This document shows positions 53,582 through 62,405 of a stretch of DNA of 64,000 nt, piece after piece (the first letter of the stretch is position 1; every line of letters starts with the position of its first letter). Below the pieces are notes generated by a model. It did not search any database, had not been told where the DNA came from, and saw only the letters and a program-made list of their open reading frames with translations. Made by a program: the position numbers and the translations under genes. Source of the stretch: Flavobacteriaceae bacterium UBA6231 (GTDB lineage: Bacteria > Bacteroidota > Bacteroidia > Flavobacteriales > Flavobacteriaceae); the NCBI GenBank assembly GCA_002441545.1, contig DJWL01000012.1, positions 1 to 64,000 of the forward strand, written 5' to 3'.

Positions 53582-53589
53582 CAAATATA
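53582..53589 (-). promoter_or_regulatory. -7 promoter box of the efflux operon
   Basis: TATATTTG on the minus strand is a perfect TAnnTTTG box, 19 bp upstream of the ATG at 53563. It fixes the start of the regulator gene. Confidence 0.65.
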
Positions 53590-53596
53590 TATAAGG

Positions 53597-53621
53597 TTCG
53601 TTTTTTTCCGAACTAAACGAA
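53597..53621. promoter_or_regulatory. Candidate operator of the efflux operon
   Basis: TTCGTTT at 53597-53603 and AAACGAA at 53615-53621 form a 7-bp inverted repeat with an 11-bp spacer, starting 7 bp upstream of the -7 box. A second nested dyad (GTTCG/CGAAC) lies within it. The site covers the -33 region, so binding by the MarR/GbsR product would block the promoter. Confidence 0.5.
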
Positions 53622-53690
53622 GTTAAATAATTGTTAAATAAAAAAAGATAATTAATATCGGTTAATAAATATAGTAAAAGCTATTATAGT

Positions 53691-54710
53691 TTATAAAGCA
53701 GACTTAAACTGCTCTAAGAAACGTACATCATTCTCACTTAATAAGCGTATATCACTAATTTGATGAAGTAATAAAGCAATACGGTCAATGCCCATTCCAA
53801 ACGCAAAACCAGAATACACTTTGGAGTCTATACCACAGTTTTCAAGTACATTTGGGTCAACCATGCCACAACCCATTATTTCTAACCAACCAGTTCCTTT
53901 GGTCATTTTATAATCTGTTTCTGTTTCTAATCCCCAATATACATCAACCTCAGCACTTGGCTCTGTAAAAGGAAAATATGATGGGCGCAAACGAATTTTA
54001 GATTTTCCAAACATTTCAGTTGTGAAATATTGAAGTGTTTGTTTAAGGTCTGAAAAACTAACATCCTTATCTATATATAACCCTTCTACCTGATGAAAAA
54101 AACAATGTGAACGGGCAGAAATAGCTTCATTTCTAAACACTCGTCCTGGTGAAATTGTTCTAATAGGGGGTTTGTTATTTTCCATATAACGCACTTGAAC
54201 AGAACTTGTATGAGTACGTAATAAAATATCTGGGTTTGTTTGAATAAAAAAAGTGTCCTGCATATCACGAGCGGGATGATATTCCGGTAAATTTAAAGCG
54301 GTAAAATTGTGCCAATCATCTTCCATTTCTGGACCCTCACTTACATTAAACCCAATGCGAGAAAATATGTCGATAATTTGATTTTTTACAATCGATATTG
54401 GATGACGTGCTCCTATTTGAATTGGCTCACCTGGTCTAGATAAATCTCCATAAATACCTTTAACATCTTCTTTACTTTCAAGTTCTTCCTTTAAGTAAAG
54501 GACTTTATCTTCAGCCGTTTTTTTGAGTTTATTGATGACTTGACCAAACTCTTTTTTTAGCTCATTAGGGACATTTTTAAACTCGGCAAAATAATCATTT
54601 AACAATCCTTTTTTTCCTAAATATTTTATTCTGAAAGCTTCAATCTCTTCTTTTGATTGTGCTTTAAAAGCTTCTGCTTCAGCAATAAGTTCTTTTATCT
54701 TTTCTATCAT
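53691..54710 (-). CDS. pheS: Phenylalanyl-tRNA synthetase alpha subunit
   Basis: The 339-residue class II synthetase subunit has the N-terminal coiled coil (about 1-85), motif 2 'FRNEAISARSHCFFHQVEGLYID' and motif 3 'GFAFGMGIDRIALL'. It charges tRNA-Phe together with PheT, which is not in the window. A perfect -7 box (TAAATTTG) lies 21 bp before the start. Confidence 0.97.
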   Translation of the reverse strand: MIEKIKELIAEAEAFKAQSKEEIEAFRIKYLGKKGLLNDYFAEFKNVPNELKKEFGQVINKLKKTAEDKVLYLKEELESKEDVKGIYGDLSRPGEPIQIGARHPISIVKNQIIDIFSRIGFNVSEGPEMEDDWHNFTALNLPEYHPARDMQDTFFIQTNPDILLRTHTSSVQVRYMENNKPPIRTISPGRVFRNEAISARSHCFFHQVEGLYIDKDVSFSDLKQTLQYFTTEMFGKSKIRLRPSYFPFTEPSAEVDVYWGLETETDYKMTKGTGWLEIMGCGMVDPNVLENCGIDSKVYSGFAFGMGIDRIALLLHQISDIRLLSENDVRFLEQFKSAL

Positions 54711-54731
54711 GATATCAATTCAAAATGTTGG

Positions 54732-54739
54732 CAAATTTA
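54732..54739 (-). promoter_or_regulatory. -7 promoter box of pheS
   Basis: TAAATTTG on the minus strand matches TAnnTTTG exactly, with TTG 18 bp further upstream as the -33 element; that element falls inside the REP-like repeat. Confidence 0.6.
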
Positions 54740-54750
54740 ATTAAAATATT

Positions 54751-54835
54751 GTCATTACAAGGAGGAAACAACGAAGTAATCTGTAAAAAAAGATACAGAT
54801 TGCCACAGCAAATTAAAAATTTGCCTCGCAATGAC
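54751..54835. repeat. REP-like palindromic element
   Basis: The 85-bp element starts GTCATTACAAGGAGG and ends CCTCGCAATGAC, with an inner ACAGATT/AATCTGT pair. This is the layout of the dispersed palindromes (GTCATTGCGAGG ... CCTCGCAATGAC) I know from many Bacteroidota genomes. The left end has two changes from its mirror, so this copy is slightly degenerate. Only one copy is in the window. Confidence 0.7.
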
Positions 54836-54841
54836 TAAAAA

Positions 54842-54984
54842 AATTTGTTTGGGTTGAGGGTTTTTTGAGAATTGCGTTAGTGATGTAGCAATTGTTGAAG
54901 TTCTCTCAAGTTTAATTGAGAAGCGACTTGCGAGAGCACGACCTGATTACTGAACTGGTTTCAGAAATAGGTAACGTCAAAAAC
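54842..54984. other. Non-coding tail next to the REP-like element
   Basis: This stretch is less AT-rich than other intergenic regions here and has no open frame of note. A dyad (TTCTCTCAA/TTGAGAAG type) lies near 54899-54923. Its wording reminds me of sequences that recur beside genes in flavobacterial genomes, but this cannot be proved from one window. Confidence 0.4.
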
Positions 54985-55341
54985 CTAATCAATATATTGT
55001 GTTTCAACAAAATAGTTTACTATGGCTTCTTTCATTAATACACTTTGTTCTCCTGCTTTTAAAAAAGGTAATGCTTCTTTTGCTTTATAGTGAGGCCATC
55101 CTTCTTCATCAACAAAATCAAGTTCGTAATAACCATAAGGCATTAATAACTTACATATGGCTATGTGCATTAAATCTAGCTTTTGGTCTTTTTTAAATGT
55201 TCGGTCAAGTTGCCCTAATTCTTGAACACCTATTAAATAAATAATGGCATCAAGATCTAAAGCATCTCCATCTGCAAACTGATTAGATAACTTTTTTGTT
55301 ACTAATTCCCATCGTTGTTTTAATTGTTCGTCTCTAGACAT
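54985..55341 (-). CDS. Conserved hypothetical protein
   Basis: The 118-residue cytoplasmic protein is mostly helical: 'QLKQRWELVTKKLSNQFADGDALDLDAIIYLIGVQELGQL', then 'LMHIAICKLLMPYGYYELDFVDEEGWPHYK'. The pattern is that of a small protein widespread in Bacteroidota, of unknown role. It has no signal peptide or metal motif and is divergent from cvpA. Confidence 0.75.
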   Translation of the reverse strand: MSRDEQLKQRWELVTKKLSNQFADGDALDLDAIIYLIGVQELGQLDRTFKKDQKLDLMHIAICKLLMPYGYYELDFVDEEGWPHYKAKEALPFLKAGEQSVLMKEAIVNYFVETQYID

Positions 55342-55489
55342 AATAATTTTAAAGATGCAAAGTTACAAAGTAGTTTGCAATCAAAACTTTATATTTCCTC
55401 TGAAAAAAATATTTTAAATAGCTGTCAGAGGGAACCTGCATAATGCTTCTTTTCATCTTCAGTTTGTAAATTTAAAACAAAATTTTATG

Positions 55490-55497
55490 TAGGTTTG
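55490..55497 (+). promoter_or_regulatory. -7 promoter box of cvpA
   Basis: TAGGTTTG matches TAnnTTTG exactly, 17 bp before the ATG at 55515. TTTG at 55463-55466 is a possible -33 element at a slightly long spacing. Confidence 0.55.
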
Positions 55498-55514
55498 TTA
55501 TAAATCTATTTGTT

Positions 55515-56048
55515 ATGAGTATATTAGATATCGCCTTATTAGTTTTATTAATCTTAGGATTAGTGCGTGGTTTTTCACGTGGTTTTTTTGTAGAATTAGC
55601 CTCTTTAGTTGCCTTGATTGCGGGAGTTTATGGTGCCTTCCATTTTAGTAATTTTGCTGCTTCTTTTTTAAAAGATCGTGTAGATTGGAACGAGAACTCG
55701 GTTAATATCATGGCGTTTGTTATTACATTTGTTATTATAGTTTTGGTTATTGCATTGGCCGGAAAAGCACTAACTAAAATTGCTGATTTTGCTATGCTTG
55801 GACTTTTAAACAAGCTACTTGGTGCTCTTTTTGGTGGGTTAAAAGTTGCTTTGATTTTAAGCGTTATTCTTATTGTTTTGGATAAAATGAATGCAAATGT
55901 GCCTTTTGTGAAAGATGCCGATAAACAAGAATCTGTACTTTACAATCCTGTAAAATCATTAATCCCAACCATTTTTCCAAATGTTATTGTTAATGGAAAA
56001 CCCATAGGTGATGACCTAGTAGAAGAAGATGATTTTAGTAATATATAA
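55515..56048 (+). CDS. cvpA: CvpA-family membrane protein
   Basis: The 177-residue protein has four transmembrane helices. It opens with 'LDIALLVLLILGLVRGFSRGFFVELASLVALIAGVYGA', the CvpA/colicin V production signature, and has 'LLNKLLGALFGGLKVALILSVILI' in the third and fourth helices. The C-terminal tail is acidic. The molecular role is uncertain (envelope homeostasis in other bacteria). It converges on the carbonic anhydrase gene with a 6-bp gap. Confidence 0.88.
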   Translation: MSILDIALLVLLILGLVRGFSRGFFVELASLVALIAGVYGAFHFSNFAASFLKDRVDWNENSVNIMAFVITFVIIVLVIALAGKALTKIADFAMLGLLNKLLGALFGGLKVALILSVILIVLDKMNANVPFVKDADKQESVLYNPVKSLIPTIFPNVIVNGKPIGDDLVEEDDFSNI

Positions 56049-56054
56049 TCACAG

Positions 56055-56681
56055 TTAGTCTAAATGGTAGATTTCCATGATGTCTTTTAAGTACTTCACA
56101 AAATCTATTTTTAAATCGATGAGCTTGCCTGTATGCACATCAAATACCCAACCGTGAACTTTTAGTTCTCTGTCTCTAAATGCTTTTTGAACAGCTGCTG
56201 TTTTAATTAAGTTGACACATTGCTCTTTAACATTAAGTTCAACTAGGCGATCGTATTTTTCACCTTCGTCATCAATACTATTCAATTCATTTTTATGGAT
56301 ACGATACACATCTCTTATATTTCGCAACCAAGGGTTCAGAATACCTAAGTCAGCTGATTGCATAGCAGCTTTAACACCGCCACATTCATAATGTCCACAG
56401 ACAATAACATGATTTACTTTTAAATGTTCAACCGCATAATTCACAACAGACATCACATTTAAGTCTATGCTAATTACCATGTTAGCAATATTTCTATGTA
56501 CAAAAACTTCTCCTGGACCTAAGCCCATAAGCTCTTCTGCCGAAACCCGGCTATCTGAACAGCCAATAAATAAAAGTTCTGGGTTTTGACCTTGACCTAA
56601 ATTGTTGAAGAAATCTGGATTTAACGCAAGTTTTTCTTTAATCCAATTTTCATTATTTGCAAAAACTCTGTTTAAATCCAT
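56055..56681 (-). CDS. Beta-class carbonic anhydrase
   Basis: The 208-residue cytoplasmic enzyme hydrates CO2. The zinc ligands C41, H97 and C100 and the D43-R45 pair are all present ('CSDSRVSAEE', 'CGHYECGG'), together with 'VHRNIANMV'. The length matches the Can type. It is monocistronic. Confidence 0.95.
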   Translation of the reverse strand: MDLNRVFANNENWIKEKLALNPDFFNNLGQGQNPELLFIGCSDSRVSAEELMGLGPGEVFVHRNIANMVISIDLNVMSVVNYAVEHLKVNHVIVCGHYECGGVKAAMQSADLGILNPWLRNIRDVYRIHKNELNSIDDEGEKYDRLVELNVKEQCVNLIKTAAVQKAFRDRELKVHGWVFDVHTGKLIDLKIDFVKYLKDIMEIYHLD

Positions 56682-56721
56682 AGAACATTATTTAATTGAG
56701 TTAAAGATAAATCAAAAAAAA

Positions 56722-57471
56722 TTAAAGTTCTTTAATATCTTCGTTTTCTATCCAGCCAGTTTTACCGTCGGCAAGTTTAATTTTTCTCCATTGGTTAATG
56801 GTATCAAGAATTTGAACTTTGGTACCTTCATGTAACCTAAAAAGCTCCTGACTTCTTGTATTTGGCTCACTTTTAATAACAGTTTCTTGAGCAAAAATAA
56901 TTGCTGGCTTATCTTTTTTACTAAGATTATACTTATGAAATGCTATTAATAATGAAACAGCGGCAATAAAAAGAAATATATTACTAGTTATAAATGCCAA
57001 TCTTTTTTTATTGGTAGAATAGGTGAAATAATAGAGTAAAATTAATAGCACAAAAATGACAACTGAACCAACGGCAACTTTTGACCAATCGTCAAAACTC
57101 ATAATATCGGTAATTTTTTTTATAAGCTTTGAAAATCCTGCATCAGGAATTGTGTCAATAGCATCAATAGTCATGTTTTTAGCAAAAGCTAAATTGTTTT
57201 TTATGTCCTGATCTTCTGGAGCCAACTTTAAGGCTTTTTCATAATAAAATATACTTGGTGCTATATGATTTAACTTATAATGTGCATTGGCTAAATTAAA
57301 ATATAAGGCTTCAGAATGATTGTTAGTTGCAAGTATCGCTTTATATTTTTCAATAGCTTCAGCATATTTCCCTTGATTATAAAATTGATTTCCTTGTTCA
57401 AATAAAGATTGATTTTGAGCAAACATTCCTGTGCTAAACAACGCTATAAGTATGTATAATATATGTTTCAT
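56722..57471 (-). CDS. batE: BatE: TPR and SH3-domain protein of the Bat operon
   Basis: The product of 249 residues, from the ATG at 57471, has a signal peptide (about 1-19), TPR repeats ('LFEQGNQFYNQGKYAEAIEKYKAILA', 'ALYFNLANAHYKLNHIAPSI'), two transmembrane helices (about 140-190) and a C-terminal bacterial SH3 domain ('VQILDTINQWRKIKLADGKTGWIENEDI'). It starts 1 bp after the batD stop. It is the last gene of the Bat (Bacteroides aerotolerance) operon, a membrane complex with von Willebrand A proteins. Confidence 0.9.
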   Translation of the reverse strand: MKHILYILIALFSTGMFAQNQSLFEQGNQFYNQGKYAEAIEKYKAILATNNHSEALYFNLANAHYKLNHIAPSIFYYEKALKLAPEDQDIKNNLAFAKNMTIDAIDTIPDAGFSKLIKKITDIMSFDDWSKVAVGSVVIFVLLILLYYFTYSTNKKRLAFITSNIFLFIAAVSLLIAFHKYNLSKKDKPAIIFAQETVIKSEPNTRSQELFRLHEGTKVQILDTINQWRKIKLADGKTGWIENEDIKEL

Positions 57472-57472
57472 A

Positions 57473-59245
57473 TTAACTAGCCTGTTTATCAATTAATGAA
57501 ATAGTTTTTGCAGCTTTATCATAATCCTGCTGCATCGTTACAATGGTAATTGGTGTATATCTTGCCAACTCACAGCTTTCTAAAATTGCTATAAAATCTG
57601 TAATTGTTTGAACATCAACTTTACGCTCTCCAAGTAAATTTTTAATGACATCTTTACTAAAATCACTGGTTTCTATATGCAATTTTGCCTTTAAATAGTT
57701 ATGTAATGCTTTCTCAAGAGCTATATAAAACTCTTCTTTTTTGCCTAAAGCTTTCTTAGCATTGCTTAAATATTTTTTAGCTAATTTATCAGCTGCCCTT
57801 ATCTTGTTTCCAAAAACATCAGCATCTCGTTCTGCTTTCTTTCTTCTAAAAACAATTGCAAGTGGAATAGCTAAAAAAGGCAACAGCAAACTGCTCCAAA
57901 ATAAATTGGTTTGAAAAAAATAAGAAGGTGTTGTAGAGGTGAAGTTTGATTTTGTTTTGATAAATGCAAATTGGTCACTGCTTAAAACTATTGGTTTTTT
58001 GGCATTGTTTGCAACTAAATTATCATTGGAATTTGCCGCACTTGTAGGGCCTTCTAATACATTAATAACAACTTCTTTTGATTCAATTCTTTTATAAGTT
58101 TCCGTTTTTAAATCGAAATAAGAGAATGAAATACTTGGCGTAGGATATTTACCTTTATATTGAGGAACAACGGTATAGGTATCAGAAATACTTCCTTGCA
58201 TGCCATCTAGATTTGTTGTAACATTTTCACTGTGCTCAGGCTCATAAACCTCTAAAGAACTTGGTAAAGATATTTTAGGAAGATTTATAAGTTTTAAATT
58301 TCCTTTTCCTTTAACTTCTACTTTGGCCCGTAACGATTCTGAAGCTTTCAATTCTGTTTTAGACATGGAAACATTAAAACTAAAATCTCCAACAGCACCT
58401 GAAAAATCTGCTGGTTTTCCTACTTCTGGTAATGGTTTTACATTGATGGTTTTATTGCCAGCAGACACCGTTCTATGGGCTTGTGTCATCATTCTTCTAC
58501 CAAAAATATCGCGCCTGTTTGTAGGCACTTGAACAGAAATATCTAAGCTTAAAGGTTCAATATTTAACTTTCCTGTTTTTTGCGGATATAACACTGTTTT
58601 TCTAAGTACAAGAAAACGATAATCTTCTCCATTAAAAGTACCAGTTTGCACTTTTTGCCCTTGCATATCAATATTTTGGCTCCAAAAATCATTATATCTT
58701 GGGCTGTTAATCTCCTGCCAATTATCTACTCCTGTGTTTGGCGACACATATAGTTTGTAAACAACTGTTATGGCTTCATTTAAATAAGGATCTGTTTTAG
58801 AAATCTCAGCTACTAAATGAATGTTTTCAGCAGCCAAATAATCTGGGTCATTAGGATCTTTAGGAATATCAACCGCCGAAGTGACTTCTATTTTTAAAGG
58901 AACCGTTTTATAAGTTTCTCCATCAATGGTTATAGAGGCTTGGTCAATAGTAAAATTACCTTGTTTTTTAGGAGCCAAAAAATAACTATAGGTTTTAGAA
59001 TATGAACGTACTCCATTAATCCATGAATTACTTACTGATTGATTTGGGCCACCAACTACCGTGAAATTACTAAAATCTGGTGGATTGAAATGATCGCCAT
59101 CTTGATTCATTTCAAAATCAATTCGCAAACGTTCATTTACACCAAGTTTATTCTTGCTTACTTTAGCTTCAAATTTTACTTGTGCATGAGTAAAACTTGA
59201 AACAAGTAAAATCAATACTATTGTTATGTATTTTATAAATTTCAT
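57473..59245 (-). CDS. batD: BatD: oxygen-tolerance membrane protein
   Basis: The 590-residue protein has a signal peptide (about 1-21), a long extracytoplasmic beta-rich BatD region ('FEAKVSKNKLGVNERLRIDFEMNQDGDHFNPPDFSNFTVVGGPNQ' region), a transmembrane helix (about 450-470) and a cytoplasmic helical domain ('KAALHNYLKAKLH'-like segment near 520). It lies between batC (69-bp gap) and batE. Confidence 0.92.
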   Translation of the reverse strand: MKFIKYITIVLILLVSSFTHAQVKFEAKVSKNKLGVNERLRIDFEMNQDGDHFNPPDFSNFTVVGGPNQSVSNSWINGVRSYSKTYSYFLAPKKQGNFTIDQASITIDGETYKTVPLKIEVTSAVDIPKDPNDPDYLAAENIHLVAEISKTDPYLNEAITVVYKLYVSPNTGVDNWQEINSPRYNDFWSQNIDMQGQKVQTGTFNGEDYRFLVLRKTVLYPQKTGKLNIEPLSLDISVQVPTNRRDIFGRRMMTQAHRTVSAGNKTINVKPLPEVGKPADFSGAVGDFSFNVSMSKTELKASESLRAKVEVKGKGNLKLINLPKISLPSSLEVYEPEHSENVTTNLDGMQGSISDTYTVVPQYKGKYPTPSISFSYFDLKTETYKRIESKEVVINVLEGPTSAANSNDNLVANNAKKPIVLSSDQFAFIKTKSNFTSTTPSYFFQTNLFWSSLLLPFLAIPLAIVFRRKKAERDADVFGNKIRAADKLAKKYLSNAKKALGKKEEFYIALEKALHNYLKAKLHIETSDFSKDVIKNLLGERKVDVQTITDFIAILESCELARYTPITIVTMQQDYDKAAKTISLIDKQAS

Positions 59246-59314
59246 ATTAATTAACGATTTGGGTTTTTACGATACACCTTTATTAAAATTGTGATTCGCG
59301 ATTCGTCAATCTTC

Positions 59315-60163
59315 CTACCAATCTTTATCCGTTTTAACTTTAACTCCTTTTTGTTTTTCAGCATTCATTTTTTCTTGAACTTTTTGTTCTTGATTATTCA
59401 TGGCTTCTAACAAACTTTTTATTTGTTGATCAGATAATTTTCCAGGTTGTGGTTGTGACTTTTGTTGCTCTTTCTTTTGATCGTCCTGTTTGCCTTTATC
59501 CTGATCTTGCTTGTCATCTTTAGGCTTTCCATCTTCATCTTTTTTATCGTCGCCTTCTTTTTTATCTTGATCTCCTTTGTCTTTTTGATCGTCCTTATTA
59601 TCGCCCTCTTTATCCTTTTGATCCTGCTTGTCTTTATTTTCGTCCTTTTTATCTTGATTGTCTTGCTTATCCTTATTGTCTTTATTTTGATCTTGTTGGT
59701 CTTTTTGCTGTTCAGCACATTCTTTGGCTAACCCAAGATTATAACGTGTTTCTTCGTCTGTAGGATCGTTTCTCAATGCATTTTTATATGCTTCAACAGC
59801 TTCTTTACACTTTTTGTTTTGCATTAAAATATTCCCAATGTTATGGAATGCTTTATGTTTTTCTGTTTTGGAAGTTGATGTTTTAACAACCTCTTGCTGA
59901 CGATATAAGGCTTCATCAAAACTTCCTTTTTTGTAATAGGTATTTGCTAAATTATAAGCTCCAACAGTGTTTGATGCATCTTTTGAAATAGCTTTTCTAT
60001 ATTCCATTTCTGCAGCTACAAAATCATCTTTATCTGATAATTGATTAGCTTCATACACATAATCATTAGCTTGTTTTAAAGCAGCCAAGTCCTGTTTTTC
60101 TTTTTCTTGTGAAAAAGAAAATGTTATGTTTAAAGTTAATATGAATATAATTATATTTTTCAT
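59315..60163 (-). CDS. batC: BatC: TPR protein with charged low-complexity tail
   Basis: The 282-residue protein has a signal peptide (about 1-18) and TPR repeats (about 25-155: 'AAEMEYRKAISKDASNTVGAYNLANTYYKKG', 'CKEAVEAYKNALRNDPTDEETRYNLGLAKEC'). The tail of about 80 residues is almost only K, D, Q, E and N (residues 168-240), then 'PGKLSDQQIKSLLEAMNNQEQKVQEKMN'. The tail is typical of BatC and is presumably disordered. The codon bias of this stretch makes long open frames on the other strand and in another frame. Confidence 0.9.
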   Translation of the reverse strand: MKNIIIFILTLNITFSFSQEKEKQDLAALKQANDYVYEANQLSDKDDFVAAEMEYRKAISKDASNTVGAYNLANTYYKKGSFDEALYRQQEVVKTSTSKTEKHKAFHNIGNILMQNKKCKEAVEAYKNALRNDPTDEETRYNLGLAKECAEQQKDQQDQNKDNKDKQDNQDKKDENKDKQDQKDKEGDNKDDQKDKGDQDKKEGDDKKDEDGKPKDDKQDQDKGKQDDQKKEQQKSQPQPGKLSDQQIKSLLEAMNNQEQKVQEKMNAEKQKGVKVKTDKDW

Positions 60164-60250
60164 GTGCCTTACCTTTCAACAGTCTTTTAAATAGCTTACT
60201 AAAACTACCTCAAAGATATTAAACCAATAAATTTCAGATAGTTAAAGGTT

Positions 60251-61288
60251 TTATAAATTCTCATTAAATAAATTCAATTTTTTTAACCAACCTGTTTTAC
60301 GTTCTAACAAGAAAATATCTAAAAACAAAAAGAACAAAGCAAAGCCTAAAAACCATTGAAACTGGTCTTTAAAATCGGCATATTGTTTTGCCTCAAACTC
60401 TGTTTTATCCATTTTATTTAAAATTTCTCCTATTTTTTCTACAACTTCATTTGTGTTTCTGCCATTAATATATTCGCCATTTGCTTTAGTGGCTATACTT
60501 TGAAGTATTTCTTCATTTAAACGGGTAATAACCGTTTCTCCATTACTGTCTTTTTTATAATTTAAAACAATCCCATTTCTTTTTTCAGGAATTGGGCCAC
60601 CTTTCACATCGCCTACACCAATTGTGAAAATTCGAATTCCTTCTTCATTGGCTTCTTCTGCTACAGAGGCCGCTTCTTCACTATGGTCTTCTCCATCAGA
60701 AATAATAATTAAAACACGATTGGTTTGCTCTTCATCATCATAATAAGTTTTAGCCAATTTAATAGCTTCGTCTATAGCTGTTCCTTGTGATGAAAGCATG
60801 TCGGTATTCATGCTTTGTAAAAACATTTTGGCCGCCGCATAATCTGTAGTAATAGGCAACTGTGGAAATGCTTTTCCTGCATAAGCAATAATACCAACGC
60901 GGTCGCTAGCTAAATTGTTAATGATTTGTGTTACCAATTGTTTTGCTTTTTCTAATCGGTTAGGAGCAATATCTTCCGCCAACATGCTTTTAGATACATC
61001 GATAGCAAATACAATATCTACACCTTCACGCTTTACGGTTTCTAGTTTGGTGCCTATTTTAGGATTCACCAAAGCAATTGCAAGACATGCAAATGCTAAA
61101 GCTAAAACTACTAATTTTAATATGGATTTGAATAACGAGCTGTTAGGACTTAGTCTTTTAAGTAACTGCTTGTCGGCAAATTTATTTTGTGCCTTATGCT
61201 TCCAGATTTGTAAAATAATAAAGAATAGGAACATTACAGGAATAACTCCTAAAACCCAAAACCATATTTTTTCATCTAATTGATACAT
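60251..61288 (-). CDS. batB: BatB: membrane-anchored VWA-domain protein
   Basis: The 345-residue protein has transmembrane helices near 10-28, 55-75 and 310-330 and a VWA domain with the metal site 'DVSKS' ('AIDVSKSMLAEDIAPNRLEKAK'). 'ISDGEDHSEEA' is the MIDAS-supporting loop. It lies between batA (112-bp gap) and batC. BatA and BatB are paralogous and probably heteromeric. Confidence 0.93.
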   Translation of the reverse strand: MYQLDEKIWFWVLGVIPVMFLFFIILQIWKHKAQNKFADKQLLKRLSPNSSLFKSILKLVVLALAFACLAIALVNPKIGTKLETVKREGVDIVFAIDVSKSMLAEDIAPNRLEKAKQLVTQIINNLASDRVGIIAYAGKAFPQLPITTDYAAAKMFLQSMNTDMLSSQGTAIDEAIKLAKTYYDDEEQTNRVLIIISDGEDHSEEAASVAEEANEEGIRIFTIGVGDVKGGPIPEKRNGIVLNYKKDSNGETVITRLNEEILQSIATKANGEYINGRNTNEVVEKIGEILNKMDKTEFEAKQYADFKDQFQWFLGFALFFLFLDIFLLERKTGWLKKLNLFNENL

Positions 61289-61400
61289 TAATGTTATATG
61301 TTTTTTGTGGATTTGTTTATCTGTATTGACACAAATTCACGAATGCTTTTTAATTTCTATACTATGTTCAACAATTTATACTCTACTTTCTATACCCAAT

Positions 61401-62405
61401 TTAAACAAAGCTTCTAAAAATTGTAGATCTTAATAAAAACTCTATGAGTAATAATAATCCTGCTAGAATTACTAATGGACGAAATTTTTCTTGATAATTA
61501 TAATACTTGAATTCATCAATATCGGTCTTTTCAAGCTTATTGATTTCTCCATAAATTTCTTCTAACTTTTCGTTATTGGTAGCTCTAAAATATTTTCCGC
61601 TAGTTACATCTGCAATTTCTTTTAATAAAGCTTCATCTATTTCTACTGGTACACGTCCGTACTGAAAATCACCATTGGGCAAAATGGCTATTGGAGATAA
61701 GGCAGTTCCATTGGTTCCTAATCCAATAGTATAAACTTTTATACCATATTCAACAGCTAATTCGCTTGCAATTTTCGGGTCTATAAACCCTGAATTATTG
61801 ACTCCATCAGTTAATAATATAATGACTTTGCTTTTTGCTTTGCTATCTTTTAATCGGTTAACTGCTGTTGCTAAACCAGAACCTATCGCTGTACCACCTT
61901 CAATTACAGTGTTATATCTAACATCTTTTAAAGACCTTAAAATAATTGCTTTATCACTAGTAATTGGGGTTCTTGTATAACTTTCACCAGCATATTCAAC
62001 TAACCCAATTCTGTCATTAGGTCTACCTTTTATAAATTCGCCTGCAACATTTTTTAAAGCCTCTAATCTGTTTGGCGATAAATCTTTTGCTAACATACTG
62101 GCAGACACGTCAATAGCCATAACAATGTCTATCCCCCGAGTGGTTTTTGTTTTTGTTGATACATCAACCGTTTGGGGTCTTGCAAGAGCCATAATGATTA
62201 AAGCCAATGCTAACAATCTTAACACAAATAATAGATGTTTAAGTTTTGGTAACCAGGAATTTGTAATCTTAAAGCCTTTTAAACTTGATATTTTAAGTTC
62301 CGCTGTTTGTTTTTTGTGCTTAATAATGTACCAAAGCATTGCTACTGGAAGTAATAATAGCAACCAGAATAAATTTTTATTTACAAATTCAATGCCTTCA
62401 AACAT
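61401..62405 (-). CDS. batA: BatA: membrane-anchored VWA-domain protein
   Basis: The 334-residue protein has an N-terminal BatA-type helix pair (about 8-75), a VWA domain with 'AIDVSASMLAKDLSPNRLEALK' and 'LTDGVNNSGF', and a C-terminal helix. The metal-binding D-x-S-x-S is intact. The start overlaps the stop of the upstream gene by one base (TAATG type), so the two are coupled. Confidence 0.94.
   Translation of the reverse strand: MFEGIEFVNKNLFWLLLLLPVAMLWYIIKHKKQTAELKISSLKGFKITNSWLPKLKHLLFVLRLLALALIIMALARPQTVDVSTKTKTTRGIDIVMAIDVSASMLAKDLSPNRLEALKNVAGEFIKGRPNDRIGLVEYAGESYTRTPITSDKAIILRSLKDVRYNTVIEGGTAIGSGLATAVNRLKDSKAKSKVIILLTDGVNNSGFIDPKIASELAVEYGIKVYTIGLGTNGTALSPIAILPNGDFQYGRVPVEIDEALLKEIADVTSGKYFRATNNEKLEEIYGEINKLEKTDIDEFKYYNYQEKFRPLVILAGLLLLIEFLLRSTIFRSFV

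Noticed and set aside
59419..59731. Long open frames in the batC tail, including a hydrophobic plus-strand frame (59462-59731) and a K/I-rich minus-strand frame
   Set aside because: They are by-products of the K/D/Q-rich repeats of batC; composition is low-complexity, no ribosome-binding site is seen, and batC itself is well supported.
60915..61283. Plus-strand frame of 122 codons opposite batB
   Set aside because: It mirrors the BatB transmembrane and VWA codons and has no start signal; BatB is intact.
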